Origin: Borrelia hispanica CRI
GTDB taxonomy: Bacteria; Spirochaetota; Spirochaetia; Borreliales; Borreliaceae
Assembly: GCF_000500065.1 (NCBI RefSeq)
Contig: NZ_AYOU01000163.1
Coordinates: 245,928 to 309,927 of the forward strand
Direction of reading: 5' to 3'
Length of the DNA stretch: 64,000 bases
Below are positions 56,060 to 64,000 of this stretch, piece by piece. The notes beneath the pieces were generated by a model that did no database searches, was not told the DNA's origin, and saw nothing but the letters and a program-made list of their open reading frames with translations. The position numbers and the translations under genes were made by a program. Every line of letters begins with the position of its first letter. The first letter of the stretch is position 1.

Positions 56060-56908
56060 TTAATTATTTTCAGTTGTATTGACCTTTATAAACCCTTGTT
56101 CTTCAATGATGTCTTGTCCACTTGGACTTAATATAAAATTGATGAAATCAAGTGTATTTTGATCCTCAGAAATATTGTTTGTTATTGCTATTATTTTTCT
56201 CTTTATATCATATTTATCCTTTATTATTGTTTCTTTTGTAGGATATATGCTGTTTATTGATAATGTATGCAGGCCTTTTTCTATTGCACCTCTTGCATAT
56301 CCAAAGCTAATATAACCAATTGAATTAGGTGTAAGACTTATTTTTTCAATTACTTCTCCATTGGATTTTACGATAATGCTATCTTTTCTAAATTGGGCTT
56401 CTTCAAGATTTTTCAATATTTTTTCAAGAACTAGTTCTTTGATAGATGAATATGAACCTGATGAAGAATCTCTGTTTATAAAGTTAATTTTCGCATCAGG
56501 ACCTCCAACTTGTTTCCAATTACGGATATTGCCATTTAAAATTTTTACTAGATCTTCTTCTGTGATGTTTGTGATCTTGACATCAGGACTTGTAATAAAT
56601 ATTAGAGCATCATAAGCAATAATTGTGACTTTTGCTCCCTGAGCAATTTCTTCTTCAGTTGCATCTCTTGAAGAAATTGCCATTTGATAAATACCATCGA
56701 ATAATCCTTTAATACCTACACTGCTACCTTGAGCATCATAAGTTACTTTAAGTTGATCGTTGATTTTTTGGTATTTTAAAATCATTTCATCCATAATAGA
56801 AGTTGTTGAAGTAGAGCCACCAATTGCGATGACATTTTCTTTGTTTTTGGTACAATTGTTAAATAAAAAAGCTAGCGAAATAGTAAAGAGTATTTTGATA
56901 ACCTGCAT
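56060..56908 (-). CDS. pstS: Phosphate-binding lipoprotein PstS
   Basis: A 282-residue periplasmic binding protein from the ATG at 56908, which has AAGGAG upstream; a longer frame to 56962 would overlap the -35 box. The signal IKILFTISLAFLFNNC ends in a Cys, so it is probably a lipoprotein. Phosphate-site elements are GGSTST near the N-terminus, MAISSRDA and NRDSSSGSYS. The C-terminal FINFILSPSGQDIIEEQGF is the family end. It delivers phosphate to PstCA. First gene of pstSCAB. Corresponds to BB0215. Confidence 0.95.
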   Translation of the reverse strand: MQVIKILFTISLAFLFNNCTKNKENVIAIGGSTSTTSIMDEMILKYQKINDQLKVTYDAQGSSVGIKGLFDGIYQMAISSRDATEEEIAQGAKVTIIAYDALIFITSPDVKITNITEEDLVKILNGNIRNWKQVGGPDAKINFINRDSSSGSYSSIKELVLEKILKNLEEAQFRKDSIIVKSNGEVIEKISLTPNSIGYISFGYARGAIEKGLHTLSINSIYPTKETIIKDKYDIKRKIIAITNNISEDQNTLDFINFILSPSGQDIIEEQGFIKVNTTENN

Positions 56909-56934
56909 TAAATTAACTCCTTTTACAACTATAT

Positions 56935-56962
56935 ATAATATCATTAATCTTAGATAAGTCAA
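56935..56962 (-). promoter_or_regulatory. pstS operon promoter
   Basis: TTGACT (56962-56957), a 16-base spacer and TATTAT (56940-56935) on the minus strand, giving a leader of about 20 bases with AAGGAG before the ATG at 56908. No Pho-box-like repeat is visible. Confidence 0.65.
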
Positions 56963-57027
56963 TGAATAGTAAATATTTTGATTTTTTGATATAAGTTATT
57001 ATACACATTAGAAATTTGAGGTATTAG

Positions 57028-57606
57028 ATGAGTACAATTAAGTCGGGAGATATTGATAAAGGTTCTTTTTTGCTATTTAAGGGTATGCCACATGTTGTTC
57101 TTGAGCGTGAATTTTCAAAAATGGGTAGGGGAGGTTCTATTGTAAGATTAAAACTTAAAAATCTTAAAAATAAATCTGTTATTAAGGAAACTTTAAAAGG
57201 ATCCGATACGGTGGAGGCAGTTGAAGTGTTAGAGGTTAGTTCCCAGTATCTTTATAAAGATAATGAGAGTCTTATTTTTATGGATTTAGAGACATATGAT
57301 CAATTTGGTGTAAATTTAAAAGATGTTGTAAATCTTGAAGATAAGGTTTTATTTTTACAAGAAGCTGAGGTTTATTCTCTTATTAAGTGGGATAATGAAG
57401 TTATTGATTTGAAGTTGCCACCAAAAGTTGCATTTGAAGTTGTAGATGCTGAGATTGCTGTTAAGGGAGATACTGTTACTAATGCTATGAAAAATGTTAC
57501 TTTGCATACAGGTTTGGTAGTAAAGGCACCTCTTTTTATTAATATTGGGGATAAAATTTTAGTTAATTCAGAAACCAAAGAATATGCTGAGAGAGTTAAA
57601 GTTTAA
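57028..57606 (+). CDS. efp: Translation elongation factor P with Arg at the modification site
   Basis: A 192-residue, three-domain EF-P of normal length. Domain I has the KGSFLLFKGMPHVVLE strand and the loop KMGRGGS. The tip residue that is Lys34 in E. coli is Arg34 here. EF-P relieves ribosome stalling at polyproline. Arg-type EF-Ps are rhamnosylated by EarP in some bacteria; neither earP nor a lysine-modifying epmA/B is in this window. The start ATG at 57028 follows TTTGAGG. The next gene begins within its last codons. Corresponds to BB0214. Confidence 0.95.
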   Translation: MSTIKSGDIDKGSFLLFKGMPHVVLEREFSKMGRGGSIVRLKLKNLKNKSVIKETLKGSDTVEAVEVLEVSSQYLYKDNESLIFMDLETYDQFGVNLKDVVNLEDKVLFLQEAEVYSLIKWDNEVIDLKLPPKVAFEVVDAEIAVKGDTVTNAMKNVTLHTGLVVKAPLFINIGDKILVNSETKEYAERVKV

Positions 57607-58237
57607 TATAGTATTATTTTTTTTAATAATTTTTTGTTCTTGTGAGATGAACTATCCTGAGATCAAGGAAGTTGATTATGTAATTAATTATTATTTTAAC
57701 AAGGATAAGTTTGATTATTTTATGACTTTTGATTTTGCTGTTAAGGTTTTAAATGCTAGTACTCTAAATAAGTTTATTATTGAAAACATGGATAGTAGAG
57801 AATTTATAGAAGTAGTTAAGGATAAATATTCATCTTCTTTTGTTAATTCTGTTCTTGGACAGGATGTTCTTTATTGTAAAGACTTAAGATTTAATTTTGC
57901 TGATAAAATTTTTGATAGTTTTGCGGCAAAGATTCATCTTATTGATTTTGGAATGAGGGTATATAGTAAGGATGTTATTATAAGTTTAAATTTGGCAGAG
58001 GAAGAATTGGCTTTAATTTATGATCATGTATATAAGTCAAAAGATATAGAAAAGTTAAATGAAATTAGTAGTAATAATTTATTTTTAATTAAAACTCCCA
58101 AAGATGAAATTAATTTTTCATATTCAATTGTTAGGATTGATGACTTAATGAATATTCAGATGGATGATAACCTTGATGTTTATATGGGATTTTATCATAT
58201 GGGTAAGTATTCTAATCTGTTTTTTAAACTAAACTAA
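57584..58237 (+). CDS. Probable lipoprotein of unknown function (BB0213-like)
   Basis: A 217-residue protein. The hydrophobic start (LKFNIVLFFLIIFCSC) ends in Cys-Ser-Cys, a plausible lipobox. The remainder is a mixed alpha/beta soluble domain with no recognised motif. The ATG at 57584 overlaps efp by 23 bases, so translation is probably coupled. It precedes tRNA-Met by two bases on the opposite strand. Confidence 0.65.
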   Translation: MLRELKFNIVLFFLIIFCSCEMNYPEIKEVDYVINYYFNKDKFDYFMTFDFAVKVLNASTLNKFIIENMDSREFIEVVKDKYSSSFVNSVLGQDVLYCKDLRFNFADKIFDSFAAKIHLIDFGMRVYSKDVIISLNLAEEELALIYDHVYKSKDIEKLNEISSNNLFLIKTPKDEINFSYSIVRIDDLMNIQMDDNLDVYMGFYHMGKYSNLFFKLN

Positions 58238-58239
58238 TT

Positions 58240-58313
58240 TGGGCCCACCAGGACTTGAACCTGGGACCACCCGATTATGAGTCGGGTGCTCTAACCAACT
58301 GAGCTATAGGCCC
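58240..58313 (-). tRNA. tRNA with anticodon CAT (elongator Met, or Ile2)
   Basis: A 74-base tRNA on the minus strand. The acceptor stem GGGCCTA/TGGGCCC has a discriminator A and no encoded CCA. The D arm is GCTCAGTTGGTTAGAGC, the anticodon stem CCCGA/TCGGG encloses CTCATAA, and the T arm is CCAGG-TTCAAGT-CCTGG. The G1-C72 pair excludes the initiator. CAT could be elongator Met or the lysidine-modified Ile2 tRNA; I cannot separate these by eye. Confidence 0.93.
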
Positions 58314-58332
58314 CATAAGCTAAAACACGCCT

Positions 58333-58350
58333 TAAGCTTATTAAAGCTTA
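58333..58350 (-). other. Short hairpin in the tRNA-Met leader
   Basis: A 7-bp perfect stem (TAAGCTT/AAGCTTA) with a 4-base loop lies between the promoter and the tRNA 5' end, 20 bases upstream of the latter. Likely a processing element or a chance AT-rich stem. Confidence 0.35.
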
Positions 58351-58365
58351 GAAATACCATAGATC

Positions 58366-58393
58366 ATTATATTGATTTTTTATTGATTGTCAA
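58366..58393 (-). promoter_or_regulatory. Consensus promoter of tRNA-Met(CAT)
   Basis: TTGACA (58393-58388), a 16-base spacer and TATAAT (58371-58366), both perfect, on the minus strand. The -35 lies inside the last codons of the upstream coiled-coil gene, as also seen at tRNA-Leu. A leader of about 46 bases would precede the tRNA. Confidence 0.75.
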
Positions 58394-59420
58394 GTTCGTC
58401 AATTTCATTTTGTATAGTTTCTATTTTTGAATTTAGTTCATTTAATTTTATTTCTATTGATTCTTTATGTTTTATAAGTTGTTGCATTTTTATTTGTATT
58501 TTTATAATCTCGCTTTTTTTTATTTCTTTTATGAGTTCTTCATTCAACTTTAATATTTGCTTATTTAAATTTTTTATTGTTTCTAGGTATGAATTTATTG
58601 TTCCAGTTTTATTTAATCCCTTTTCTGTTTGTGACAGCTCAACAAATTCTTCAGCTATCTTTTTTAAGATAGATTCTTTTTTTAATTGAACAATATTGAT
58701 AGTCCGTTTTATTTTATTTTTATTATGCATATTATTTGTTATATTTGCATGTTTAATTTCGTTATTTATTTTTAAAATTTCTGTTTGCATTTCGGTTATT
58801 AATTTGTATTCTTCAATAATTTCTATGCTTAAGTCTTTATTCTCTATAAACTCATTAACAGTTTCCTCTAAATTTTCGGATTCTAAGTATTGTTTTAATA
58901 TTTTGTTTTCAAATTCTTTTGACATTTTTTTTATGTTTGTTTTATTTCTTCTGTCTTTGAGAATTAGTTTTATGTTTATAATAAGTTTTTTAAAAAAGTT
59001 GATCTTTTCTTTACAATTTATTATTTCTGTTGTTTTATATTTATCTTTTGCAAGAGTTGATTTGATAAAATCCAGGTTATGTTCTAGAATCATTGAAAGA
59101 TTGTTTGGGTATTTATTTATTATGATTTCAATAATTTTTTTGAGTTTTATTTCATAGGCTTTTAAGATATGTTTTTCTCTTGCTGTATAATCTTTGTTTT
59201 TTTTGTATAATTCGTTTAATTTGTGTGTGGCTTCTTCTGATTTGTTTAAGTCTGCTTTAAGTTGAGATATTTCTTTTTCAATTAACTTTAAAGAGGTATA
59301 AGATTCTAGTTTTTTAAGTTCTATTATATTGCTATTTTTAAGTTCTTTTCCAAGTTCAATTAATGTTTTATCTTTTTGTTGAATTAGTTTTTGAATTTTA
59401 TATTTAAGATCTTTTCTCAT
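58380..59420 (-). CDS. Long coiled-coil protein of unknown function (BB0212-like)
   Basis: A 346-residue, almost entirely helical protein rich in Lys, Glu, Ile, Leu and Asn, with heptad-like spacing from about residue 1 to 345 and no cysteine motif, signal or membrane span. It is probably a cytoplasmic filament-like or scaffold protein. It lies 20 bases after mutL in the same direction, so it is part of the lmp1-mutL transcript; the 3' end carries the tRNA-Met promoter. No recognised homologous family. Confidence 0.7.
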   Translation of the reverse strand: MRKDLKYKIQKLIQQKDKTLIELGKELKNSNIIELKKLESYTSLKLIEKEISQLKADLNKSEEATHKLNELYKKNKDYTAREKHILKAYEIKLKKIIEIIINKYPNNLSMILEHNLDFIKSTLAKDKYKTTEIINCKEKINFFKKLIINIKLILKDRRNKTNIKKMSKEFENKILKQYLESENLEETVNEFIENKDLSIEIIEEYKLITEMQTEILKINNEIKHANITNNMHNKNKIKRTINIVQLKKESILKKIAEEFVELSQTEKGLNKTGTINSYLETIKNLNKQILKLNEELIKEIKKSEIIKIQIKMQQLIKHKESIEIKLNELNSKIETIQNEIDELDNQ

Positions 59421-59440
59421 AAATAACTTCTGTGTTTATT

Positions 59441-61276
59441 TTATTGTCTGTTGACACTTTTTTCAAGTTCAAATTTAGTGATTTTATGATAAATTTTTCT
59501 TCCATGTGGACAGTGTTTTAATTTAAGATTAAAAAATTCATTTATTAAGAATTGGCTAAATTCTAGGCTGATTGTGTCATTGCGTTTAATGGCTTGTCTA
59601 CAGGCAAGAGTTGCATATAATTCGGCTTCAAGAGAGTCAATTGTTTTACTTTTTCTTGTCTTGAAAAATTGAATAATAATATTTTCATATTTGTTGCAAA
59701 TATTGGGAATAGATTCAAGTCTATAAGTTTGGTTTTGTATTTTTTTTACTATGATGTCTATTTTTTTATATTCTTCTAATTCACTTGTTAATATTTTGTC
59801 TGTATCTTCACATTCTACTTGAAATTCAATTGGTACTAAAAGTTTTTGTATAGTTTTTTCTGAATTTATTAGTGTTTGATATATGATTTTTTCATGGAGT
59901 GCATGTTGGTCTATAAAGTAAATTTCATTAGCGTTTTCTACTATTAAAAATTCTGAAAATAATTGTCCTATATATTTAAATTCATTTGTTTTTGTTGATT
60001 TTTGAAAATTATTTGGTATTTTAGAAGTTTTTATAAAAATTTTTTGGATATGCTGTTTAAATGATGGTTTGTCTTTTTGTAGTATTTGACTTTCAAATTT
60101 TACTTTATCTTCTATTATATTTGTTACTTTATTGTTTTTAGGTTTATCTAGAATTAAAGCTTCATCTTGTGTAATTTCATATGTTTTAAAATTAGAGTTT
60201 GTTAAATCGTTTTCAGGGTGTAATAAATGAGCATCGTTTGTTAATTGTCTTTTTATTATTACATTATGGTAATCTTGTAAAATTTCTTGTTTTTCTCTGT
60301 CAAAAAATTCATTAATGTTATTTGAAATTTGTTTGGGCAAAAATGGCAAATTAAAAAATCTTACTTCTTTTTTTTGAGGATGTATATTAAAGTCAACATG
60401 TGTAGTGTCTATTTCTAGAAATAAATAACATACAGGAAAATTTTTGTAAGTTAATATTCTACTGTGTCCATTTATTATTGATTCAGATAAGTTTTTCTCT
60501 TCAACAGGTCTTCTGTTAACAAATATTTTGATGTTTCGTTTATCTTTTCTTGCAAAATTAGGTGGAGCGAAAAATATTTTCATTTTTACATGCTCATATT
60601 CTGCTTCTATTTTTCCAAATTTGTTATTTTCTATTATTTCTCCATATACGCTTTGAACTCTATTTGCTAGACTATCTTTAAAATATACTTTTTTCAGTTC
60701 TTTATTTATACTTAATTTAAAATCAATACCAGGATGAGTTACAGCTTTTTCTTCGAACACTTTTAAACACATTTTAGTTTCTATAGAGTCTTTTTTTAAG
60801 AATCTTTTTCTTGCTGGAAAGTTGTGAAATAGATTTGTAACGTCTACCATTGTGCCATTTATTGCAGATTGTTTTTTAAAATATTTTTCAATACCATTTT
60901 CAATTTCAATTTGATAGCTATTTTCTCCCGTAGTAGAACTTGTTATCATGAGATTTGAACAAATGGCTATACTTGACAAAGCTTCTCCTCGAAATCCTAA
61001 TGTTTGGATTTTCTCAAGATCCTTTTCTTCGTTTATTTTTGAAGTGGTATGAGGTAGATAACATATTTTTAAGTCTTCTTTGCTAATTCCACTGCCATTA
61101 TCTGTTATTAGTATTCTTCGAATTCCACCTTCTTCAATAAAAACTTCTATTTTGTCTGCTCCAGAGTCTATTGCATTATCAAGTAATTCTCTTAAAATAG
61201 AGCAAGGTCTATCTATAGCTTCTCCTGCTGCTATTTTTTGTACCAGAGTTTTATCTAGAAATTTTATTTTGTTCAT
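59441..61276 (-). CDS. mutL: DNA mismatch repair protein MutL
   Basis: A 611-residue protein. The GHKL ATPase has [21 protein letters not shown] with the motif I Asn, DNGSGI and [11 protein letters not shown]. The C-terminal domain has [12 protein letters not shown] near 456-467, ACRQAIKR and CPHGRK near 588, the pattern of the metal-dependent nick-making MutL class. In that first motif the last position is Gln, where the class usually has Glu. MutL acts between MutS and downstream excision. It overlaps the Lmp1-like gene by four bases (ATGA). Corresponds to BB0211. Confidence 0.93.
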   Translation of the reverse strand: MNKIKFLDKTLVQKIAAGEAIDRPCSILRELLDNAIDSGADKIEVFIEEGGIRRILITDNGSGISKEDLKICYLPHTTSKINEEKDLEKIQTLGFRGEALSSIAICSNLMITSSTTGENSYQIEIENGIEKYFKKQSAINGTMVDVTNLFHNFPARKRFLKKDSIETKMCLKVFEEKAVTHPGIDFKLSINKELKKVYFKDSLANRVQSVYGEIIENNKFGKIEAEYEHVKMKIFFAPPNFARKDKRNIKIFVNRRPVEEKNLSESIINGHSRILTYKNFPVCYLFLEIDTTHVDFNIHPQKKEVRFFNLPFLPKQISNNINEFFDREKQEILQDYHNVIIKRQLTNDAHLLHPENDLTNSNFKTYEITQDEALILDKPKNNKVTNIIEDKVKFESQILQKDKPSFKQHIQKIFIKTSKIPNNFQKSTKTNEFKYIGQLFSEFLIVENANEIYFIDQHALHEKIIYQTLINSEKTIQKLLVPIEFQVECEDTDKILTSELEEYKKIDIIVKKIQNQTYRLESIPNICNKYENIIIQFFKTRKSKTIDSLEAELYATLACRQAIKRNDTISLEFSQFLINEFFNLKLKHCPHGRKIYHKITKFELEKSVNRQ

Positions 61277-63618
61277 TTGCCTATTATTTCTGTTATTGTT
61301 TTATTTTGTGTATAATGAGGGAATTTTTTAATAACTTCTTTAAGTATTTTGTCATTACCATGTTCGGTATATTCTATTATTCCTAATGCATGTAGAGCTT
61401 CTGGATTGTTTGGATTTATTTTTATATATTCTTTGAGTTTTTCCATGGCTTTTTTATTATCTTTAATAGCAAAAAAGGTAGTTGCAAGATTGTATTTTGC
61501 ATCAATATTTGATAGAGCTTCTGCTTTTTGAAAAATTTCTATTGCTTTTTGATAATTTTTTTGATTTTTATAGAGTATGCCAAGATTGTTTAGTGCTATT
61601 GCATGATTTTTATTACTAATTTTTTCAAGAATTGTAATTGCTTTTGGTATGTTTTTTAATTTTTCATATGCCTTTGCTAAATTTATATGAGCCGTAATGT
61701 TGTCAGGATTTTTTGAAATTACAGTATTATATAGCGGTACTGCTTCATTATAATTTTCTTTTGTTAGATAAATAGATGCTTTTAAATATAAATATTCAGT
61801 TTGTGTTGGATTTATATTAAGAGCTTTATTTATGTTGATGAGTGATTCATTGAGATGGTTATTTTTAAAATTTGCCATTGATAAATTGTAAAACATAATA
61901 TCATTTTTTGCATTAAGTGAGGTATTTGATTGCTTTAGATATTTTTCACTATTTTTAAAATCTCCAAGATGATTTGCTATAATACCTGCTTTTAAAGCGT
62001 AATGAGGATTTTTTGTGATTTCATAAGCTTTCTTAAAACTAATGAAAGCGTTTTGTTTATCATTATCTTGTTCTTCTGCTATTCCTTTTTTATAATAGGC
62101 ATTATCATAATTTTGATCTATTGCAATTGCCTTTTCGAATTCTTTAATTGCTTCTTGTGGTTTATTTAATGCTATTAGACTTGTTCCTTTATTTGTGTAT
62201 GCTTTTTTGTGTTTTGGGTTTAGAGATATTGCTTTGTCAAAAGCTTGGAGTGATTCTTCATATTTTTTAAGTTTGAATTTTATGATGCCAAGTTTGTAGT
62301 GATCTTCTTCATTGTTTGTTGTATTTGCAATTTCTTCATAAATTGTTTCTGCTTTTTTGAAATTTTTTTGTTTTTCATTTGTTGATGCTAGCGTTTTAAG
62401 AGCTTTTAAGTTTTGTGAATTTTGCATAGATTGATTTGTTTGCATATTAGGTTCTTCTTCTATTTGTATTTGGGTGTTTATTGATTGATCTTTTATGGGA
62501 AAAATTTCTTCTATGGGAAGTTTTTGTTTTAAAAGCTCCTTTTCAAAAGGAGCTTGTTTTTTACTAGTTTGGTTTGGTTTGACATCTTGTTTTATTAATT
62601 TGATTAAAAGTTTAGCTGCTTCTTGATTTTTTTGTTTATCAATTAAATCATTAATTTTACTAAATTGCTCATTTAGTCCTTTTTTTACAAGTTCATTAAT
62701 TCTTTCTTTTGCGAGTAAGGAATTTCCAGTATTAATATTATCTAATATTTCATAAAGTATTTTTTTTGTTGAATAATTATAAGGTATTTCTATTTTGTCA
62801 ATAATTTGATTTTTAGTTTTGTCTTTTATATTTTCTTTTTTAGTTTTTGGTTTACTAATGGTAGAGTTTTCATTTTTTGCTGTGGTTTGTTTTGCATTAT
62901 CTTGTCTCAAATTATCTGTTGTAATTTTATCTTTATTTTGGTGATCTATTTTGATAATTTTTTTTGACTTGGTGTTTGGTTGCTTTGTATTTGTTTGATT
63001 TAGTTCTTTGTTTAAGTTTGCTTTTAGTTTTTGCAAGTTAAATAAATTTTTTTTATTATCTGCATCATTCTTGTTTTCTATATTTGATTTTTGTTGTTCT
63101 TTTATTGTCTTTGTATCGTCGTTTAAATTTTGGGGTATTGTATTTTGGTTGAATTCTAAAATATTTTCATTTGCAATACCAGTATTATCTTGTCTATCAG
63201 CATAATTTTCTATTTTTGTAGTGTCTTTGATGTATTTATTGTTAAAAGCAATTTCGGAGTTTTCATTATCAAGTGGTATTGATTGTTCTTTGCCTTGTAT
63301 TTTATCTAGTATTTGATTAGCAGTATCTCTTTGTAAATTTTTTGATTCAAATGGACTATCATTTGCAAGTTCTGAGAGAGTGTTTTCAAGCATTGCAATG
63401 TCTGTGTTTTGAGGATATTTATCTTTTAGAATTTTTGTTATTGAATGTGCTTTTTTATAGTTTCTATCCATAATGCTGTTTTTGACTTCGTTTAACATTA
63501 TTTCTTGGTTATTCTTATTGAGTCGTTCTTTGTATATATAATAACCAAGACCTCCAAATGAGGTAATGAGTAATATTATTAAAATTATTAGTATGGATAA
63601 ATTTTTTCTTTTATTCAT
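61273..63618 (-). CDS. lmp1: Lmp1-like protein: anchor, charged linker, C-terminal TPR domain
   Basis: A 781-residue protein. A single N-terminal span (about 8-30, [20 protein letters not shown]) anchors it. Residues about 65-400 are hydrophilic, rich in Lys, Asn, Gln and Asp, and probably disordered. The C-terminal half (about 410-770) has about ten TPR units, for example [20 protein letters not shown] and [20 protein letters not shown]. It corresponds to B. burgdorferi Lmp1 (BB0210), a surface protein reported to help early infection. That protein is longer (about 1,119 residues, recalled) with tandem repeats in its middle region; no such block is here. The ATG at 63618 overlaps the upstream repeat gene by eight bases. 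Confidence 0.88.
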   Translation of the reverse strand: MNKRKNLSILIILIILLITSFGGLGYYIYKERLNKNNQEIMLNEVKNSIMDRNYKKAHSITKILKDKYPQNTDIAMLENTLSELANDSPFESKNLQRDTANQILDKIQGKEQSIPLDNENSEIAFNNKYIKDTTKIENYADRQDNTGIANENILEFNQNTIPQNLNDDTKTIKEQQKSNIENKNDADNKKNLFNLQKLKANLNKELNQTNTKQPNTKSKKIIKIDHQNKDKITTDNLRQDNAKQTTAKNENSTISKPKTKKENIKDKTKNQIIDKIEIPYNYSTKKILYEILDNINTGNSLLAKERINELVKKGLNEQFSKINDLIDKQKNQEAAKLLIKLIKQDVKPNQTSKKQAPFEKELLKQKLPIEEIFPIKDQSINTQIQIEEEPNMQTNQSMQNSQNLKALKTLASTNEKQKNFKKAETIYEEIANTTNNEEDHYKLGIIKFKLKKYEESLQAFDKAISLNPKHKKAYTNKGTSLIALNKPQEAIKEFEKAIAIDQNYDNAYYKKGIAEEQDNDKQNAFISFKKAYEITKNPHYALKAGIIANHLGDFKNSEKYLKQSNTSLNAKNDIMFYNLSMANFKNNHLNESLININKALNINPTQTEYLYLKASIYLTKENYNEAVPLYNTVISKNPDNITAHINLAKAYEKLKNIPKAITILEKISNKNHAIALNNLGILYKNQKNYQKAIEIFQKAEALSNIDAKYNLATTFFAIKDNKKAMEKLKEYIKINPNNPEALHALGIIEYTEHGNDKILKEVIKKFPHYTQNKTITEIIGK
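62533..62562 (+). terminator. Terminator-like hairpin antisense to lmp1
   Basis: Arms 62533-62542 and 62546-62555 (AAGCTCCTTT with AAAGGAGCTT) form a 10-bp stem with a 3-base loop, followed by one base and six T (62557-62562) on the + strand. That is a textbook intrinsic terminator for a + transcript running antisense to lmp1. On the mRNA strand no U-run follows. Whether such transcripts exist is unknown. Confidence 0.45.
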
Positions 63619-64000
63619 CTATATTTAACTCCTCTTGCCAATTAATTTTGTCTAATTCAATTAACGAATTTGTTTTTACATTATCGGCAAATTTTTCTTT
63701 AAGCATTGTTTTTTTGTGTTGTTGATTTTTATGTTGTTGATTGTTGTGTTGTGTTAAATTTTGAGAATTTTTATGTTGTTGAGAGTGTTGAGTAGGAGTT
63801 AGTTGATTATTTTGATGTTGATTTTTATGTTGTTGATTGTTGTGTTGTGTCAAATTTTGAGAATTTTTATGTTGTTGAGAGTGTTGAGTAGGAGTTAGTT
63901 GATTGTTTTGATGTTGATTTTTATGTTGTTGATTGTTGTGTTGTGTTAAATTTTGAGAATTTTTATGTTGTTGAGAGTGTTGAGTAGGAGTTAGTTGATT
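63611..64000 (-). CDS. C-terminal part of a Gln/Asn/His-rich tandem-repeat protein, 5' end outside window
   Basis: The frame is open from the window edge down to the stop at 63611-63613, so at least 129 codons belong to a longer gene. A TTG within a repeat (63853) is not a credible start, because other repeats have TTA at that place and the frame continues. From 63725 to 64000 it codes for 32-residue repeats such as LTQHNNQQHKNQHQNN followed by QLTPTQHSQQHKNSQN. The last about 35 residues (MLKEKFADNV... [11 protein letters not shown]) are acidic and non-repetitive. No signal or domain is visible in the part seen. The stop overlaps the lmp1 start by eight bases, so it is probably co-translated with lmp1. 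Function unknown. Confidence 0.75.
   Translation of the reverse strand, partial: NQLTPTQHSQQHKNSQNLTQHNNQQHKNQHQNNQLTPTQHSQQHKNSQNLTQHNNQQHKNQHQNNQLTPTQHSQQHKNSQNLTQHNNQQHKNQQHKKTMLKEKFADNVKTNSLIELDKINWQEELNIDE
63725..64000 (-). repeat. 96-bp tandem repeat (32 codons), about 2.9 units visible
   Basis: Full units occupy 63758-63853 and 63854-63949, with a partial unit on each side; the last runs off the window. Units differ by about two bases (for example C/T at 63851), so they are recent. Each unit is two related halves of 16 residues sharing QHxxQQHKN. The period is a multiple of three, so copy-number change keeps the frame. Confidence 0.9.

Noticed and set aside
58240..58313. Initiator tRNA-fMet
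   Set aside because: The acceptor stem begins with a G1-C72 pair instead of the unpaired first position of bacterial initiators.
63611..63853. A short complete gene starting at the TTG at 63853
   Set aside because: The TTG is one repeat variant (other units have TTA), and the frame stays open to the window edge, so it is the end of a longer gene.
63725..64000. A CRISPR array
   Set aside because: The 96-bp units are contiguous, with no unique spacers between them, and they code for protein in frame.
1..64000. Prophage, insertion sequence, integron or restriction-modification genes
   Set aside because: No transposase, integrase, phage structural or methyltransferase sequence was seen; gene order is the conserved Borrelia core.

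Overview
The window is a gene-dense, very AT-rich segment of a spirochaete chromosome. Gene order and protein content match the Borrelia left chromosomal arm, read opposite to the usual B. burgdorferi B31 numbering: about BB0260 at the left end to BB0210 and a little beyond at the right. BB numbers in this answer are recalled from synteny and were not checked. Two extra genes, glpT and glpQ, sit between glpK and glpD. That insertion is characteristic of relapsing-fever Borrelia (hermsii/turicatae/duttonii/miyamotoi type) and is absent from Lyme-group species. I cannot name the species.

Layout. 1-6.2 kb (+): an acidic one-span membrane protein, a lytic transglycosylase, UppP and FtsK, all envelope or division functions. 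6.2-10.2 kb (-): RecO-like, RecJ, an M23 peptidase and S21, closed by a terminator. 10.3-12.8 kb (+): Lon. 12.8-21.7 kb (-): an RND/MMPL exporter, LeuS with tRNA-Leu just upstream, a DedA protein, a phosphatidylcholine-synthase-like enzyme, oligopeptidase F and RdgB. 21.9-24.0 kb (+): M23 peptidase, bactofilin and YaaR-like. 24.1-30.6 kb (-): the glycerol/glycerophosphodiester operon glpF-glpK-glpT-glpQ-glpD, behind a long leader. 31.2-41.3 kb (mostly +): deoxynucleoside kinase, BB0238-like, Lnt (-), a TPR/propeller/vWA protein, YchF, S20, Hbb, a second bactofilin, Rho and L31. 41.4-47.4 kb: M16 protease, a lipoprotein, SerS and a dihydrouridine synthase. 47.5-52.8 kb (+): SIMPL protein, 6-phosphogluconolactonase, FliG1, a short AlaRS and a ZIP transporter. 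52.8-56.9 kb (-): pstSCAB. 57.0-58.3 kb: EF-P, a lipoprotein and tRNA-Met(CAT). 58.4-64 kb (-): coiled-coil protein, MutL, Lmp1-like TPR protein, and the C-terminal part of a protein built from 32-residue Gln/Asn/His-rich repeats that runs off the right edge.

How the genes work together. GlpQ splits glycerophosphodiesters to glycerol-3-phosphate, GlpT imports it, GlpF and GlpK bring in and phosphorylate glycerol, and GlpD feeds the product to glycolysis. The pst cluster imports phosphate. UppP, lytic transglycosylase, two M23 peptidases and two bactofilins form a peptidoglycan-remodelling and shape set. Lnt finishes lipoproteins, several of which are encoded here.

Most of the window is conserved core chromosome. 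I found no mobile element, prophage or CRISPR. The least ordinary items are the near-G-free 96-bp coding repeat at the right edge, the PstS-like domain inside PstA, three strong inverted repeats inside coding sequences (pstC, pstA, lmp1), and a canonical promoter about 0.5 kb upstream of glpF with a possible leader ORF between.
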